Shown: positions 41,107-49,995, counted from the stretch's first letter. The stretch is DNA of 64,000 nucleotides from Streptomyces glomeratus (GCF_021462825.1 NZ_JAKEEB010000011.1:162708-226707); one strand, 5' to 3'. The notes: generated by a model not told the origin, from the sequence alone. Translations and numbers: made by a program.

Positions 41107-41792
41107 GCCGACATGCCGAGGGTGAGGAGATGCCTGCGGTCGTCGGCGATGAAATCCGTGGTCTCGTAACCGGGCCCGACCAATTCGGGATGGCAGTGCA
41201 GAAGAATGGAGGTCTCGATTTCCCCGGCATGCATGTCGCTGAGCAGCGAGGTCCGCACACCGGCCCACTCCCGGGCCGCCTCCCAGTCCTCCGGGGCCGG
41301 GAAAAGCGCCATCCGCACACCGCTGTCCGCGGATTCCTGGACGACATTGCCGAGGACGTAATTCCCGCCGTGACCGTTGACCAGCACCAGGGCCTCGACG
41401 CCCGAACGGCGCAGCGATGCCGCGATGTCCCGTACCACCGCGTGGAGAGTGACGGAGGAAATGCTCACGGTTCCCGGCCAGTCCGCGTGCTCGTGCGAAC
41501 AGGAGATCGTCACCGGAGGGAGGAGGTGAACCGGATACGCCGCGGCGACCTCGCGGGCGATCGCACAGGCCACCAGCGTGTCGGTGGCCAGTGGAAGGCA
41601 GGGGCCGTGCTGTTCGAAGCTGCCCACCGGAAGGACGGCGACCTGACGACGGAGACCCTCCGCCCGGGACCGTACGTCCTGGGAGGTGTCCGACGGCAGC
41701 ACAGCCGCGCCGCGCCCCGGCACATGTGCGGGCGCAACCGCGTCAGCGGCCTGCCGCGTCCCAGAAGTATCCGTATTTCCCGAACCGCTCAT
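40932..41792 (-). CDS. Creatininase-family amidohydrolase (ArfB/FAPy-deformylase-like)
   Basis: 286 aa metal-dependent amidohydrolase. Metal/catalytic signature: PVGSFEQHGPCLPLATDT (Glu60, His62, Asp71), SCSHEHADWPGT, NGHGGN (His141) and DMHAGEIETS (Glu191/193). The family includes creatininase, mycofactocin MftE and archaeal ArfB, which deformylates the GTP cyclohydrolase product FAPy. It is divergent, at 53 nt, from a GTP cyclohydrolase II paralogue with the FAPy-type active site, so deformylation of FAPy is a well-grounded guess. The 3' end overlaps the flippase-like tail by 175 nt on the opposite strand. Confidence 0.87.
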   Translation of the reverse strand: MSGSGNTDTSGTRQAADAVAPAHVPGRGAAVLPSDTSQDVRSRAEGLRRQVAVLPVGSFEQHGPCLPLATDTLVACAIAREVAAAYPVHLLPPVTISCSHEHADWPGTVSISSVTLHAVVRDIAASLRRSGVEALVLVNGHGGNYVLGNVVQESADSGVRMALFPAPEDWEAAREWAGVRTSLLSDMHAGEIETSILLHCHPELVGPGYETTDFIADDRRHLLTLGMSAYTESGVIGRPSLASAEKGKQLLATLAGSFAAYFSLVTSEEPAGGLPGTTLSGEPRPA

Positions 41793-41845
41793 GGTTCCAC
41801 GGCCTTTCGTCTCGTACCGCCTGCACTTACAGATAGGAACAGATC

Positions 41846-42535
41846 ATGACAGACATCGATGGGGTGCTCGGCGGGAATGCCCACCTCTCGGAAGTGCCCC
41901 GAGTGGTGAATGGCCCCACCACCGGGGTCACCCGGGTCGTGAATGCCCCCCTGCCGACCAAGTACGGTGATTTCCAGGCCGTCGGCTACCTCGACCACGA
42001 CCGCGGGGACGAACAAGTCGCCCTGGTGTACGGGGACATCGAGGAAGAGGGCATGCTCGTCCGCCTCCATTCCGAGTGCCTGACCGGGGACGCCTTCGGC
42101 TCCACGCACTGCGAGTGCGGACCCCAACTCTCCACCGCACTCCGGGAGATCGTGGCCGCGGGGCGCGGCATCCTCGTCTATCTGCGCGGCCACGAGGGCC
42201 GCGGCATCGGACTGCTCGCCAAGCTGCGCGCGATGAAGCTCCAGTCCGAAGGCCTCGACACGGTGGAGGCGAACCTCGCCCTCGGTCTGCCGGTGGACGC
42301 GCGCGACTACCGGGTCGCGGCGGAGATCCTGCACGACCTCGGCGTCCGGTCCGTGCGGCTGCTGTCCAACAACCCGCGCAAGCGGGAGGCGCTCCTGCGG
42401 CACGGCATCAAGATCGACGAGCAGGTGTCGCTGCTGATACCGCCGTGCGAGAACAACATCACGTATCTGCGCACCAAGCGGGAACGGCTCGACCACTATC
42501 TGCCGCACCTGGACGCAGTGGTGCACTCCTCGTGA
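41846..42535 (+). CDS. ribA: GTP cyclohydrolase II paralogue, FAPy-type active site
   Basis: 229 aa, GTP cyclohydrolase II only (no RibB domain). Zn ligands Cys78, Cys89, Cys91 (ECLTGD...HCEC), GHEGRGIGLL, catalytic Arg153 in DARDY, and LLSNNPRKREALLRHGI. The residue matching E. coli RibA Tyr105 (in KIRAY) is Met130 (LRAM). In the S. coelicolor paralogue SCO6655 this Tyr-to-Met change was reported to stop the enzyme at the formylated pyrimidine (FAPy) rather than the deformylated riboflavin intermediate. ATG at 41846 with AGGA upstream. The neighbours indicate a specialised pathway rather than riboflavin. Confidence 0.92.
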   Translation: MTDIDGVLGGNAHLSEVPRVVNGPTTGVTRVVNAPLPTKYGDFQAVGYLDHDRGDEQVALVYGDIEEEGMLVRLHSECLTGDAFGSTHCECGPQLSTALREIVAAGRGILVYLRGHEGRGIGLLAKLRAMKLQSEGLDTVEANLALGLPVDARDYRVAAEILHDLGVRSVRLLSNNPRKREALLRHGIKIDEQVSLLIPPCENNITYLRTKRERLDHYLPHLDAVVHSS

Positions 42536-42541
42536 GCGGGT

Positions 42542-42573
42542 GCGCGGCGGCCGCCCGGCGCCGGCCGCCGCGC
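42542..42573 (+). terminator. Terminator after ribA paralogue
   Basis: GCGCGGCGGCCG (42542-42553) / CGGCCGCCGCGC (42562-42573), 12-bp perfect stem, 8-nt loop, directly after the stop codon. Confidence 0.75.
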
Positions 42574-42654
42574 CCGCACCCCTGCCGCACCCCGGGGTGA
42601 CGCGGACCCGGATGCGCTGATGACGTCGGCGCGGATCCCGGAAACAATCAAGGA

Positions 42655-43632
42655 ATGACCGACGACGTCCTGCGCCTGACCGGCGAGCGGATCCTGGAAC
42701 TGCTCGACACCGACCGGGCGATCCGCTCCCAGCGCGCCGCCTTCACCGCGCTCGGGGAGGGAACCGCAGAACTCCCCGGCAAGATCATGCACCCCAGCCG
42801 CTTCGACGACAGCGTCGTCTTCTCCTACGTCGCCCGTCTGTCCGCGGACACCGGGCCCGTCGCCAAGTTCGGCAGCGTGAACCCGGGCAACGCGGCCGCC
42901 GGACTGCCGACCGTCCACGCGGTGATCAACGCCCTCGACCCGGTGACGGGACAGCTGGTCGCCGTCCTGGACGGCACCGCCGTGACCACACTGCGCACCG
43001 CAGCCGCCAGCGCCGTGGCCTTCGACGTCCTCGCCACCGCCGACAGCGCCGATCTCGGCCTGCTCGGCGCCGGAACCCAGGCACTCGCGCACGCCCGGGC
43101 CGTCGCCCGGATACGCCCACTGCGCTCCGTGCGCGTCTGGAGCCGCACGCCGGACCGGCGCGAGCGGGCCGCCCGCGTCCTCGCCGACGAACTCGGGGTC
43201 CCCGTCAGGGCGGTCGTCACGGCGCGCGAGGCCGTGACCGGGCTGCCCATGGTCGCCGTCTGCACCCTCAGCCGCACTCCCGTCCTGCACGCCGACTGGC
43301 TCACCCCCGGATGCACGGTCGTCAGCGTCGGCTCCTTCGAGCCCACCCGCAGCGAGGTCGGCCCGGAGACGGTACGACGGGCCACGGCCGTGGTCGTGGA
43401 CGACCCGGCGACGGCGCGGGACCACGCGGGGCCGGTCGTGGCAGCGCTGCGCGACCGGCTGCTCGCCGCCGAGGACCTGATTCCGCTGGGCGGCGTGGTC
43501 ACGGGCCGCCGCGAGGCGCGGACGAGCACCGACGACATCGTCCTGCACCTCAGCGTCGGGCTCGGCGTCCAGGACGCGGCGGCGGCCTGGGCCGTGATCG
43601 ACGCCGCCCGCGGAAGGGAGCCCCGCCCATGA
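42655..43632 (+). CDS. Ornithine cyclodeaminase/mu-crystallin family protein
   Basis: 325 aa. Rossmann centre with LGLLGAGTQALAHARAV (about 137-153), substrate Arg/Lys region around PGKIMHPS and VARLSADTGPVAKFGS, VSVGSFEPTRSEVG and TSTDDIVLHLSVGLG. Family members are ornithine/lysine cyclodeaminases, alanine dehydrogenases or ketimine (piperideine-2-carboxylate) reductases. The neighbours (FAD oxidase and two saccharopine-pathway homologues) point to pipecolate/lysine chemistry. ATGA overlap with the next gene. Confidence 0.87.
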   Translation: MTDDVLRLTGERILELLDTDRAIRSQRAAFTALGEGTAELPGKIMHPSRFDDSVVFSYVARLSADTGPVAKFGSVNPGNAAAGLPTVHAVINALDPVTGQLVAVLDGTAVTTLRTAAASAVAFDVLATADSADLGLLGAGTQALAHARAVARIRPLRSVRVWSRTPDRRERAARVLADELGVPVRAVVTAREAVTGLPMVAVCTLSRTPVLHADWLTPGCTVVSVGSFEPTRSEVGPETVRRATAVVVDDPATARDHAGPVVAALRDRLLAAEDLIPLGGVVTGRREARTSTDDIVLHLSVGLGVQDAAAAWAVIDAARGREPRP

Positions 43633-44786
43633 CCCCGCCCCCGGTCTCGCGCGCGAGCGTCGTCGTCATCGGCGGCGGGGTGATGGGCACCAGCGCCGCC
43701 TATCACCTGGCCCGCGCGGGCGTCCCCGACGTCGTCCTGGTCGAGCGCGACGAACTCGCCGCCGGCTCCACCTCCCGGGCCGCCGGCGGCGTACGGGCCC
43801 AGTTCTCCGACGAACTCAACATCCGGCTCGGGGCGCGCAGCCTGGAGGCGTTCGGGCGCTTCGCCGAGGAGCCGGGGCAGGACATCGGGCTGCACCGGGT
43901 CGGCTACCTGTTTCTGCTCTCCACCCCCGAGGAGGTCGCCTCCTTCGAGGCCGGGGTGCGGCTGCAGAACTCCCTCGGTGTGCCGAGCCGCATGATCGAC
44001 CCGGCTCAGGCGCGGCGGCTGTCGCCGCTCATCACCACGGACGGGCTGCTGGCCGCCGCCTACTCACCCGAGGACGGGCACTGCACCCCCGAGTCGGTGG
44101 TGCACGGCTACGCCGCGGGGGCCCGCCGGCACGGCGCGAGGATTCTGCGGCACTGCGAGGCCACCGGCATCGAGCTGCGCGGCGACACCATCACCGCCGT
44201 CGTCACCGAGCGCGGCCGTATAGCGACCGACACCGTGATCTGTGCGGCGGGCGCCTGGTCGCGGGCCGTCGGCGCGATGGTGGGCGTGGAGCTGCCGGTG
44301 GAGCCGCTGCGCCGCCAGATCGCCGTCACCGAGGCCGTACCGGACCTGCCGCCCGGACTGCCCATGACCATCGACTTCACCACCAGCTTCTACTTCCACA
44401 CCGAGGGTCCGGGGCTCCTCGTCGGCATGTCCGACCCCGACGAGCGGCCCGGTTTCGCCACCGAGACCCACGACCGCTGGATTCCCCGGCTGTGCGCCGC
44501 GATGGAACACCGGGCTCCCGCTCTTCTGGACCTGCGCCGCACCGGCGGCTGGGCGGGCCTGTACGAGGTCACCCCCGACCACAACGCGCTGATCGGTGAG
44601 GCGACTTCTCCCTCCCGCTTCCTGTACGCCACCGGGTTCTCCGGCCACGGCTTCCTCCAGGGGCCGGCCGTCGGCGAAATCCTGAGGGATCTCTACCTGG
44701 GCCGCGTACCCTTCGTCGACGTCAGCCCCCTGAGCGTCGACCGTTTCGCCGCCGACGCCCCGCGCCCGGAGGTCAACCGCGTATGA
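43629..44786 (+). CDS. FAD-dependent amine/amino acid oxidase (DAO family)
   Basis: 385 aa. Dinucleotide motif VVVIGGGVMGTSAAYHLA at the N terminus, TSRAAGGVRAQF (sarcosine-oxidase/DadA-like segment) and a C-terminal TGFSGHGFLQGPAVGE FAD-binding end. Oxidises secondary or primary amino acids such as sarcosine, pipecolate or D-amino acids. In this operon a cyclic imino acid (pipecolate) or saccharopine-related amine is the best guess. 4-bp overlaps on both sides. Confidence 0.88.
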   Translation: MTPPPVSRASVVVIGGGVMGTSAAYHLARAGVPDVVLVERDELAAGSTSRAAGGVRAQFSDELNIRLGARSLEAFGRFAEEPGQDIGLHRVGYLFLLSTPEEVASFEAGVRLQNSLGVPSRMIDPAQARRLSPLITTDGLLAAAYSPEDGHCTPESVVHGYAAGARRHGARILRHCEATGIELRGDTITAVVTERGRIATDTVICAAGAWSRAVGAMVGVELPVEPLRRQIAVTEAVPDLPPGLPMTIDFTTSFYFHTEGPGLLVGMSDPDERPGFATETHDRWIPRLCAAMEHRAPALLDLRRTGGWAGLYEVTPDHNALIGEATSPSRFLYATGFSGHGFLQGPAVGEILRDLYLGRVPFVDVSPLSVDRFAADAPRPEVNRV

Positions 44787-45838
44787 CCGCACTCCACCTG
44801 TGGCTCCGCCACGAGACCCGCACCACCGAGCGGCGCACACCCCTGGTGCCGTCGGACGCCCGACGGCTCGTCGACAGCGGGGTGACCCTGACCGTCGAGG
44901 ACTCACCGCAGCGGGTCTTCCCGGCCGAGGAGTACGCGGCGGTGGGCTGCCGCATCGCCGCGCCCGGCTCGTGGGTGACGGCACCGCGGGACGCGGTGAT
45001 CGTCGGCCTCAAGGAACTTCCCGAGGAGCCGGGAGCGCTGATCCACCGTCATCTCTTCTTCGGGCACGCCTACAAGGGGCAGCCCGGCGCCGAGGCCCTG
45101 CTGCGCCGGTTCCTCGCGGGCGGCGGCACCCTGTTCGACCTGGAGTACCTGGTGGACGACGCCGGGCGCCGGCTCGTGGCGTTCGGCTACTGGGCCGGGT
45201 ACGTGGGCGCTGCTCTCGCTTTGCTCCACCACCGCGACCGGCTGACCGTGCCGCTTCGGCCGACCTCCAAGGAGGAGCTCGACGAGCGGCTGCGCACGGT
45301 CGCGGGCGAGGCACGGGCCCTGGTGATCGGCGCGCTGGGGCGCAGCGGACGCGGCGCCCGGGCGGCACTCGGCGTGGCCGGCGTCGACCCCACGTGCTGG
45401 GACCTGGCCGAGACCCGTGAGCTGGACCGCCCGGCCCTGATGGACCACGAGCTGATGGTCAACACGGTGCTCACCACGAGCCCGGTGCCGCCGTTCCTGA
45501 CGGACAAGGACCTCGACGACCCCGGCCGGCGGCTGCGCACCGTGTGCGACGTGACGGCCGACGTGGGATCGCCCCTGAACCTCCTGCCCGTCTACGACAC
45601 CACGACCGACTGGGACCACCCGGTCCGCCGGCTGCGCGAGGAGCCCGCCCTCGACCTCATCGCGATCGACAACCTGCCGTCCCTGCTGCCGCTGGAGGCC
45701 GGCACGGACTTCTCGGCGGCGCTGACACCGCTGCTGCTGGACTTCGAGGCGGGCGGCGCATGGGTGCGCTGCCGGGAACGGTTCGATATGGCGGTCCGTC
45801 AACTCGGTGGCCCCGGAGGGGAGCAGAGCGATGTCTGA
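44783..45838 (+). CDS. Saccharopine dehydrogenase (NAD, L-lysine-forming type, Lys1-like)
   Basis: 351 aa. HLWLRHETRTTERRTPLVPSDA at the N terminus is the Lys1/alanine dehydrogenase-PNT domain; LEYLVDDAGRRLVAFGYWAGYVG and VCDVTADVGSPLNLLPVYD are Lys1 hallmarks. Lys1 enzymes interconvert saccharopine with lysine plus 2-oxoglutarate. The next gene is a Lys9-like protein, so the two could run lysine to aminoadipate semialdehyde. The first 4 bp overlap the oxidase gene; the end overlaps the next gene by 8 bp. Confidence 0.88.
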   Translation: MTALHLWLRHETRTTERRTPLVPSDARRLVDSGVTLTVEDSPQRVFPAEEYAAVGCRIAAPGSWVTAPRDAVIVGLKELPEEPGALIHRHLFFGHAYKGQPGAEALLRRFLAGGGTLFDLEYLVDDAGRRLVAFGYWAGYVGAALALLHHRDRLTVPLRPTSKEELDERLRTVAGEARALVIGALGRSGRGARAALGVAGVDPTCWDLAETRELDRPALMDHELMVNTVLTTSPVPPFLTDKDLDDPGRRLRTVCDVTADVGSPLNLLPVYDTTTDWDHPVRRLREEPALDLIAIDNLPSLLPLEAGTDFSAALTPLLLDFEAGGAWVRCRERFDMAVRQLGGPGGEQSDV

Positions 45839-46997
45839 GTCCACGAAGGTGCCGGTTCCGGCGAGCGGCACGGTCCACTGGATCGGCGCGGGGCTGTCCA
45901 CGGGCAGCGGCTTCGCGACGGTCTGCGACGCCGCCGCACGGGTCCGGCTGTGGCACCGGACCGAGGAGCGCGCCGCGCGGGCCCTGGCCGGGCTCGGCCT
46001 GGCGGGGCGCGCCGAACCCCGCGCGTTCACCCTGCCCGCGCTGGCGGCGGAGCTGGCGCCGGGCGACGTGGTCGTCTCCATGCTCCCGGCGCCCGAGCAT
46101 GCGGCCCTGCTCGGCGTCTGCGTCGAGCGGCGGGCCCACTTCGCCTGCTCCAGCTATGTGTCGGACGCGGTCCTCGATCTGGTGCCGCCGGCCGCCGCGG
46201 CGGGTCTCGTGGTCCTGACCGAGGCGGGCCTCGATCCCGGCATCGACCACCTCTTCGCGCACGCCCTGATCGCCCGGGCCCAGGAGGAGATCGGCGCCGC
46301 GACGTCCGCGGAGGTGAGTCTCACCTCGTACTGCGGTGGTGTTCCCGCGGTCCCGAACGACTTCCGGTACCGCTTCAGCTGGGCCCCCCTCGGCGTTCTC
46401 AACGCACTGCGCTCACCGGCGCGTTACATCGAGGACGGTGAAGAGACGACGGCGGCCCGGCCCTGGGAGGCGACGCGCCCGCATGTCATCGACGGCGAGA
46501 CCTTCGAGGCCTACCCGAACCGCGACAGCGTGCCCTTCGTCGCCCAGTACGGCCTGCCGCCCGCGTGGAGGCCGCGGACCTTCGTCCGGGGCACTCTTCG
46601 CCTCGAGGGGTGGCTGCGCGCCTGGCAGCGGGTCTTCGAGGAGCTGAAGGCCGGCGACGACATGCGCATCGCGGCCCTGGCCGCCGAACTCGCGGCCGCG
46701 TACCCCACCACGGACGAGGACCGCGACCGGGTCGTCCTGGCCGTGTCCCTCGACGTACGGGCCGGCTCGGGCAAGACGTGGTCGGGTCGCTACCTGCTGG
46801 ACCTGGAGGGCACGAAGCAGGAGAGCGCGATGGCCCGCTGTGTCTCCCGTCCCCTGGCCCTGGGCGTCCGCCACATCCTGGCCGGCGCTCTGCCCGCAGG
46901 GCTCAGCCGGGCGGCCGAGACGGCCCGGCGGTCCGAGGAGTGGCTCGCCGAACTGGCCGGGGAGGGCCTGGAGTTCATCCTGGACACCGGAGCGTGA
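45831..46997 (+). CDS. Saccharopine reductase-like protein (Lys9 type)
   Basis: 388 aa. Rossmann N terminus (VHWIGAGLSTGSGFA), VVSMLPAPEHAALLGVCV, TEAGLDPGIDHLFAH, TSYCGGVPAVPNDFRYRFSWAPLGVLNAL are the standard saccharopine dehydrogenase (L-glutamate-forming) segments. It would split or form saccharopine using NADP(H). Last gene of the four-gene operon 42655-46997. ATG at 45831 with GGAGGGGAGC upstream. Confidence 0.88.
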   Translation: MSESTKVPVPASGTVHWIGAGLSTGSGFATVCDAAARVRLWHRTEERAARALAGLGLAGRAEPRAFTLPALAAELAPGDVVVSMLPAPEHAALLGVCVERRAHFACSSYVSDAVLDLVPPAAAAGLVVLTEAGLDPGIDHLFAHALIARAQEEIGAATSAEVSLTSYCGGVPAVPNDFRYRFSWAPLGVLNALRSPARYIEDGEETTAARPWEATRPHVIDGETFEAYPNRDSVPFVAQYGLPPAWRPRTFVRGTLRLEGWLRAWQRVFEELKAGDDMRIAALAAELAAAYPTTDEDRDRVVLAVSLDVRAGSGKTWSGRYLLDLEGTKQESAMARCVSRPLALGVRHILAGALPAGLSRAAETARRSEEWLAELAGEGLEFILDTGA

Positions 46998-47003
46998 GGG
47001 CTG

Positions 47004-47034
47004 GGGGAGGGGCGACAGGGCGCCGTCCCTCCCC
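47004..47034. terminator. Terminator between convergent genes
   Basis: GGGGAGGG (47004-47011) / CCCTCCCC (47027-47034) just after the Lys9-like stop. The following 47080-47165 contains imperfect repeats of a GGCCGGAGYCCGTC unit. Confidence 0.6.
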
Positions 47035-47164
47035 TGGGGGCCTCCGTCCCTTTCCCGGACGTCTGGAGGCCGTGAGGTTCCCCCTTTGGCCGGCCGGAGT
47101 CCGTCTGGTTCCGCCCTTCGGGTGGCCGGAGCCCGTCGGTTCCCCGGCGTGCGACCGGAGCCCG

Positions 47165-48391
47165 TCAGCCGGTCAGTGCCTCGTGGACGAGGCGCTTCAG
47201 CTCCGGGTAGACCGTGTGCGAGCCCTTCGGGCGCAGCTGGGTCAGGAACTGGACCGTCAGGTCGTGCTCCGGGTCGACCCAGAACGTCGTGGTCGCCACC
47301 CCGCTCCAGCCGAACGCGCCCCGCACCGCGGGCGACCGGGTGAGCGCGGGATCGGTGACGACGGAGACGCCGAGCCCGAATCCGAGGCCCGCCTTGCCGG
47401 GCACGCGATGCACCGGGCTGCCGTAGGAACACAGGTCGGCGTCGCCGGGGAGCTGGTTGGAGACCATGGCGGCGACCGTGTCGGCGGTCAGCAGACGGGT
47501 ACCGTCCAGTTCGCCGCGGCGGCGCAGGAACTCCATGAAGCGGTGGTAGTCGTACGCCGTCGCGACCATACCGCCGCTGCCGGAGAGCAGCCGTGGCCGG
47601 CCGTGCAGGGGCAGGCCCGGGACCGGGGTGATACCTCCGTCCTCCGTCTCGCCGTACAGCTCCGCGAGCCGTGGCGCCTGCTCCCCGGTGAGCCACAGGC
47701 CCGCGTCCGTCATGCCCAGCGGGGCGAAGATCCGCTCGGCGAGGAAGTCGTCCAGGTCCCGGCCCGAGACCACCTCCACGAGCCGGCCGAGCACATTGGT
47801 CGCCACCGAGTAGTTCCACTGGCTGCCCGGTTCGAACTGAAGGGGGAGCCCGGCATAGACCTCGCATGTCCGGGCGAGGTCCGTGCCGGGCACCACGGAC
47901 GACTCGATGCCAGCCTCCCGGTACAGGGCGTCGACGGGGTGTGCGTGGTAGAAGCCGAACGTCAGCCCCGCCGTGTGGGTGAGCAGATGGCGGACCAGCA
48001 GGGGCCGCTCGGCGGGGCGGGTCCTCAGGTCCGGGCCGGAGCCGTCGACGTACACCCGTGGCTCGGCGAAGGCGGGCAGGAAGTCCGCGACGGGCGTGTC
48101 GAGCCCGAAACGGCCCTCCTCCAGCAGGATCAGCGCGGCGACCGAGGTGACCGGCTTGGTCATCGAGTACATCCGCCACAGCGTGTCGGTCTCGACCGGG
48201 AGCCGTTCCCTCACATCGCGGTGCCCGTAGGTGGTGAGATGGGCCGTGCGGCCGTGCCGGGAGACGGCCACCAGGTAGCCGGGCAGCCTGCCGTCGTCGA
48301 CCTGGTCCGCGAAGTGCCGGTCGAGGCGGGCCAGCGCCTTCGCGTCCAGGCCGACCTCTTCCGGCTCCACCTCTTGACGCAGGTGTCCCAT
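47165..48391 (-). CDS. Serine hydrolase (beta-lactamase class C/esterase family)
   Basis: 408 aa with no signal peptide, so probably cytoplasmic. Active-site motifs: S76-MTK, Y194-SV, and the C-terminal FGWSGVATTTFWVDPEHDL segment. Related to EstB-type esterases and penicillin-binding-protein-like hydrolases; substrate unknown. ATG 48391 with CCGGAGGAGAAC upstream. Not obviously tied to the lysine operon. Confidence 0.88.
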   Translation of the reverse strand: MGHLRQEVEPEEVGLDAKALARLDRHFADQVDDGRLPGYLVAVSRHGRTAHLTTYGHRDVRERLPVETDTLWRMYSMTKPVTSVAALILLEEGRFGLDTPVADFLPAFAEPRVYVDGSGPDLRTRPAERPLLVRHLLTHTAGLTFGFYHAHPVDALYREAGIESSVVPGTDLARTCEVYAGLPLQFEPGSQWNYSVATNVLGRLVEVVSGRDLDDFLAERIFAPLGMTDAGLWLTGEQAPRLAELYGETEDGGITPVPGLPLHGRPRLLSGSGGMVATAYDYHRFMEFLRRRGELDGTRLLTADTVAAMVSNQLPGDADLCSYGSPVHRVPGKAGLGFGLGVSVVTDPALTRSPAVRGAFGWSGVATTTFWVDPEHDLTVQFLTQLRPKGSHTVYPELKRLVHEALTG

Positions 48392-48570
48392 CGTTCTCCT
48401 CCGGTTTTCCCCGGCGCCGTCCCGGGGCTTTCCGGATCCAACCTTTCACGGCCCCCGCCCGGCCGGGCCGATCCCACTCCGGCTGCGACCGGGATCACGG
48501 GCCGGCCCGGCCACCGTGAGCGGTGTTCCCGTCGGGAATGCATGGCCCGGGCCGGTGAGTTGACCGGGGT

Positions 48571-49008
48571 ATGACCCAGGAAGCCACACAGAACGCGCTG
48601 CTCGCACTGCTCTCCGAGGGCCACGGCGGGGTGCTGGTCACCCTCAAGCGCGACGGACGGCCACAGCTCTCCAACGTCAGCCACGCCTACGACCCGCGTG
48701 AGCGGATCATCCGGGTCTCGCTCACGGACGACCGGGCCAAGACCCGCAATCTGCGCCGGGACCCGCGGGCCTCCTACCACGTGACCAGCCCCGATCGGTG
48801 GGCGTACACGGTCGCCGAGGGCACGGCCGAGCTGTCGCCGGTCGCGGAGGACCCGTACGACAAGACGGTGGAGGAGCTCGTCCGGCTCTACCGCGACATC
48901 CAGGGCGAGCACCCCGACTGGGACGACTACCGCGCCGCCATGGTCCGCGACCGGCGCCTGGTCCTGCGGCTGCGCGTCGAACGGGCCTACGGGATCCCCC
49001 GGGGCTGA
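48571..49008 (+). CDS. PPOX-class F420-dependent enzyme
   Basis: 145 aa split-barrel protein: GGVLVTLKRDGRPQLSNVSHAYD, VSLTDDRAKTRNLRRDPRASYHV, VAEGTAELSPVAEDP. Typical of the F420-dependent (pyridoxamine-oxidase-like) family of actinomycetes. ATG at 48571. Substrate unknown. Confidence 0.87.
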   Translation: MTQEATQNALLALLSEGHGGVLVTLKRDGRPQLSNVSHAYDPRERIIRVSLTDDRAKTRNLRRDPRASYHVTSPDRWAYTVAEGTAELSPVAEDPYDKTVEELVRLYRDIQGEHPDWDDYRAAMVRDRRLVLRLRVERAYGIPRG

Positions 49009-49079
49009 GGTCTTCCGGCAGCCGGGTGCTCGGAGGCGGAAGCGGGGGCCGGGAGCGGGAAGCCGGGAGCGCCTCGGGG

Positions 49080-49964
49080 TCAGGACCCGGGGGCGTCCTC
49101 GGTGCGCGCCTCGATCGCCCGCAGGACGGCCACCATGTCCTCGCCGCCGTACCCCAGCGTCACGGTCTCCTCGAAGAGGGCGTGGCAGACGTCCAGGAGC
49201 GGTGAGGCGAGTCCCGCCTTGCGGGCGGCCTCCGCGACCAGCCGGTTGTTCTTCAGGACGTCATGGGCCGCCGCCTGCACGGCGAAGTCGCGTGCGAGCA
49301 GCTTGGGCGCCTTCATCCGGGAGACCCCGCTCGCCATCGGCCCCGCGTCCAGGACGTCCAGGAAGAGCCGTCGGTCCAGACCGTGCCGGTCGGCGAAGTG
49401 GTACGCCTCCGACAGACCGGTCACCAGGGTGATCAGGAAGAGGTTGACCGACAGCTTCATCACCAAAGCGTTCGGTGCGGCGCCGCAGACGAACGTCTCG
49501 CTGCACATCGGCGCGAGCAGCGGCCGTACGGCGTCCACCGACGCTTCGTCGCCGGCCAGCATCGCCACCAGCCGCCCGTTCTCCGCCGGTACCCGCGATC
49601 CGGAGACGGGGGCCTCCACATAGCGCCCGCCCGCGGCGCGGACGTCCGCCTCCAGGTCCCGTGAGTATCCGGGTGAGGTCGTGCCCATGTGGACGACGAC
49701 GCGTCCGGCGACGCGCGCGGCGAAGTCCGGGGTGCCACGGCCCAGGGTGGAGTCGATCGCCAGGTCGTCGGCGAGCATGAGGATCACGACCTCCGCCCGT
49801 GCGAACACCCCGGCGGGGTCCGCCGCCACGGCCGCACCGGCCGCGCGCAGCGGCTCGGCGCGTGCCGGGGTGCGGTTCCAGACCACGAGGGGGGTGCCTG
49901 ACCGGGCCAGGCGGAGCGCCATGGGCTGCCCCATGACCCCGAGACCGATGAAGCCGATGTGCAC
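49080..49964 (-). CDS. NAD(P)-dependent beta-hydroxyacid dehydrogenase (HIBADH family)
   Basis: 294 aa. HIGFIGLGVMGQPMALRLA N-terminal NAD(P) motif, VEAPVSGSRVPAENGRLVAMLAGD substrate motif, and VMKLSVNLFLITLVTGLSEA with the catalytic Lys. Acts on a 2-(hydroxymethyl)acid or an imine. GTG at 49964 with GGGAGG 9 nt upstream. Divergent to a TetR gene; two operators lie between them. Confidence 0.9.
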   Translation of the reverse strand: MHIGFIGLGVMGQPMALRLARSGTPLVVWNRTPARAEPLRAAGAAVAADPAGVFARAEVVILMLADDLAIDSTLGRGTPDFAARVAGRVVVHMGTTSPGYSRDLEADVRAAGGRYVEAPVSGSRVPAENGRLVAMLAGDEASVDAVRPLLAPMCSETFVCGAAPNALVMKLSVNLFLITLVTGLSEAYHFADRHGLDRRLFLDVLDAGPMASGVSRMKAPKLLARDFAVQAAAHDVLKNNRLVAEAARKAGLASPLLDVCHALFEETVTLGYGGEDMVAVLRAIEARTEDAPGS

Positions 49965-49995
49965 GATGGACCGCCTCCCACTCGGACCCCCGGGT

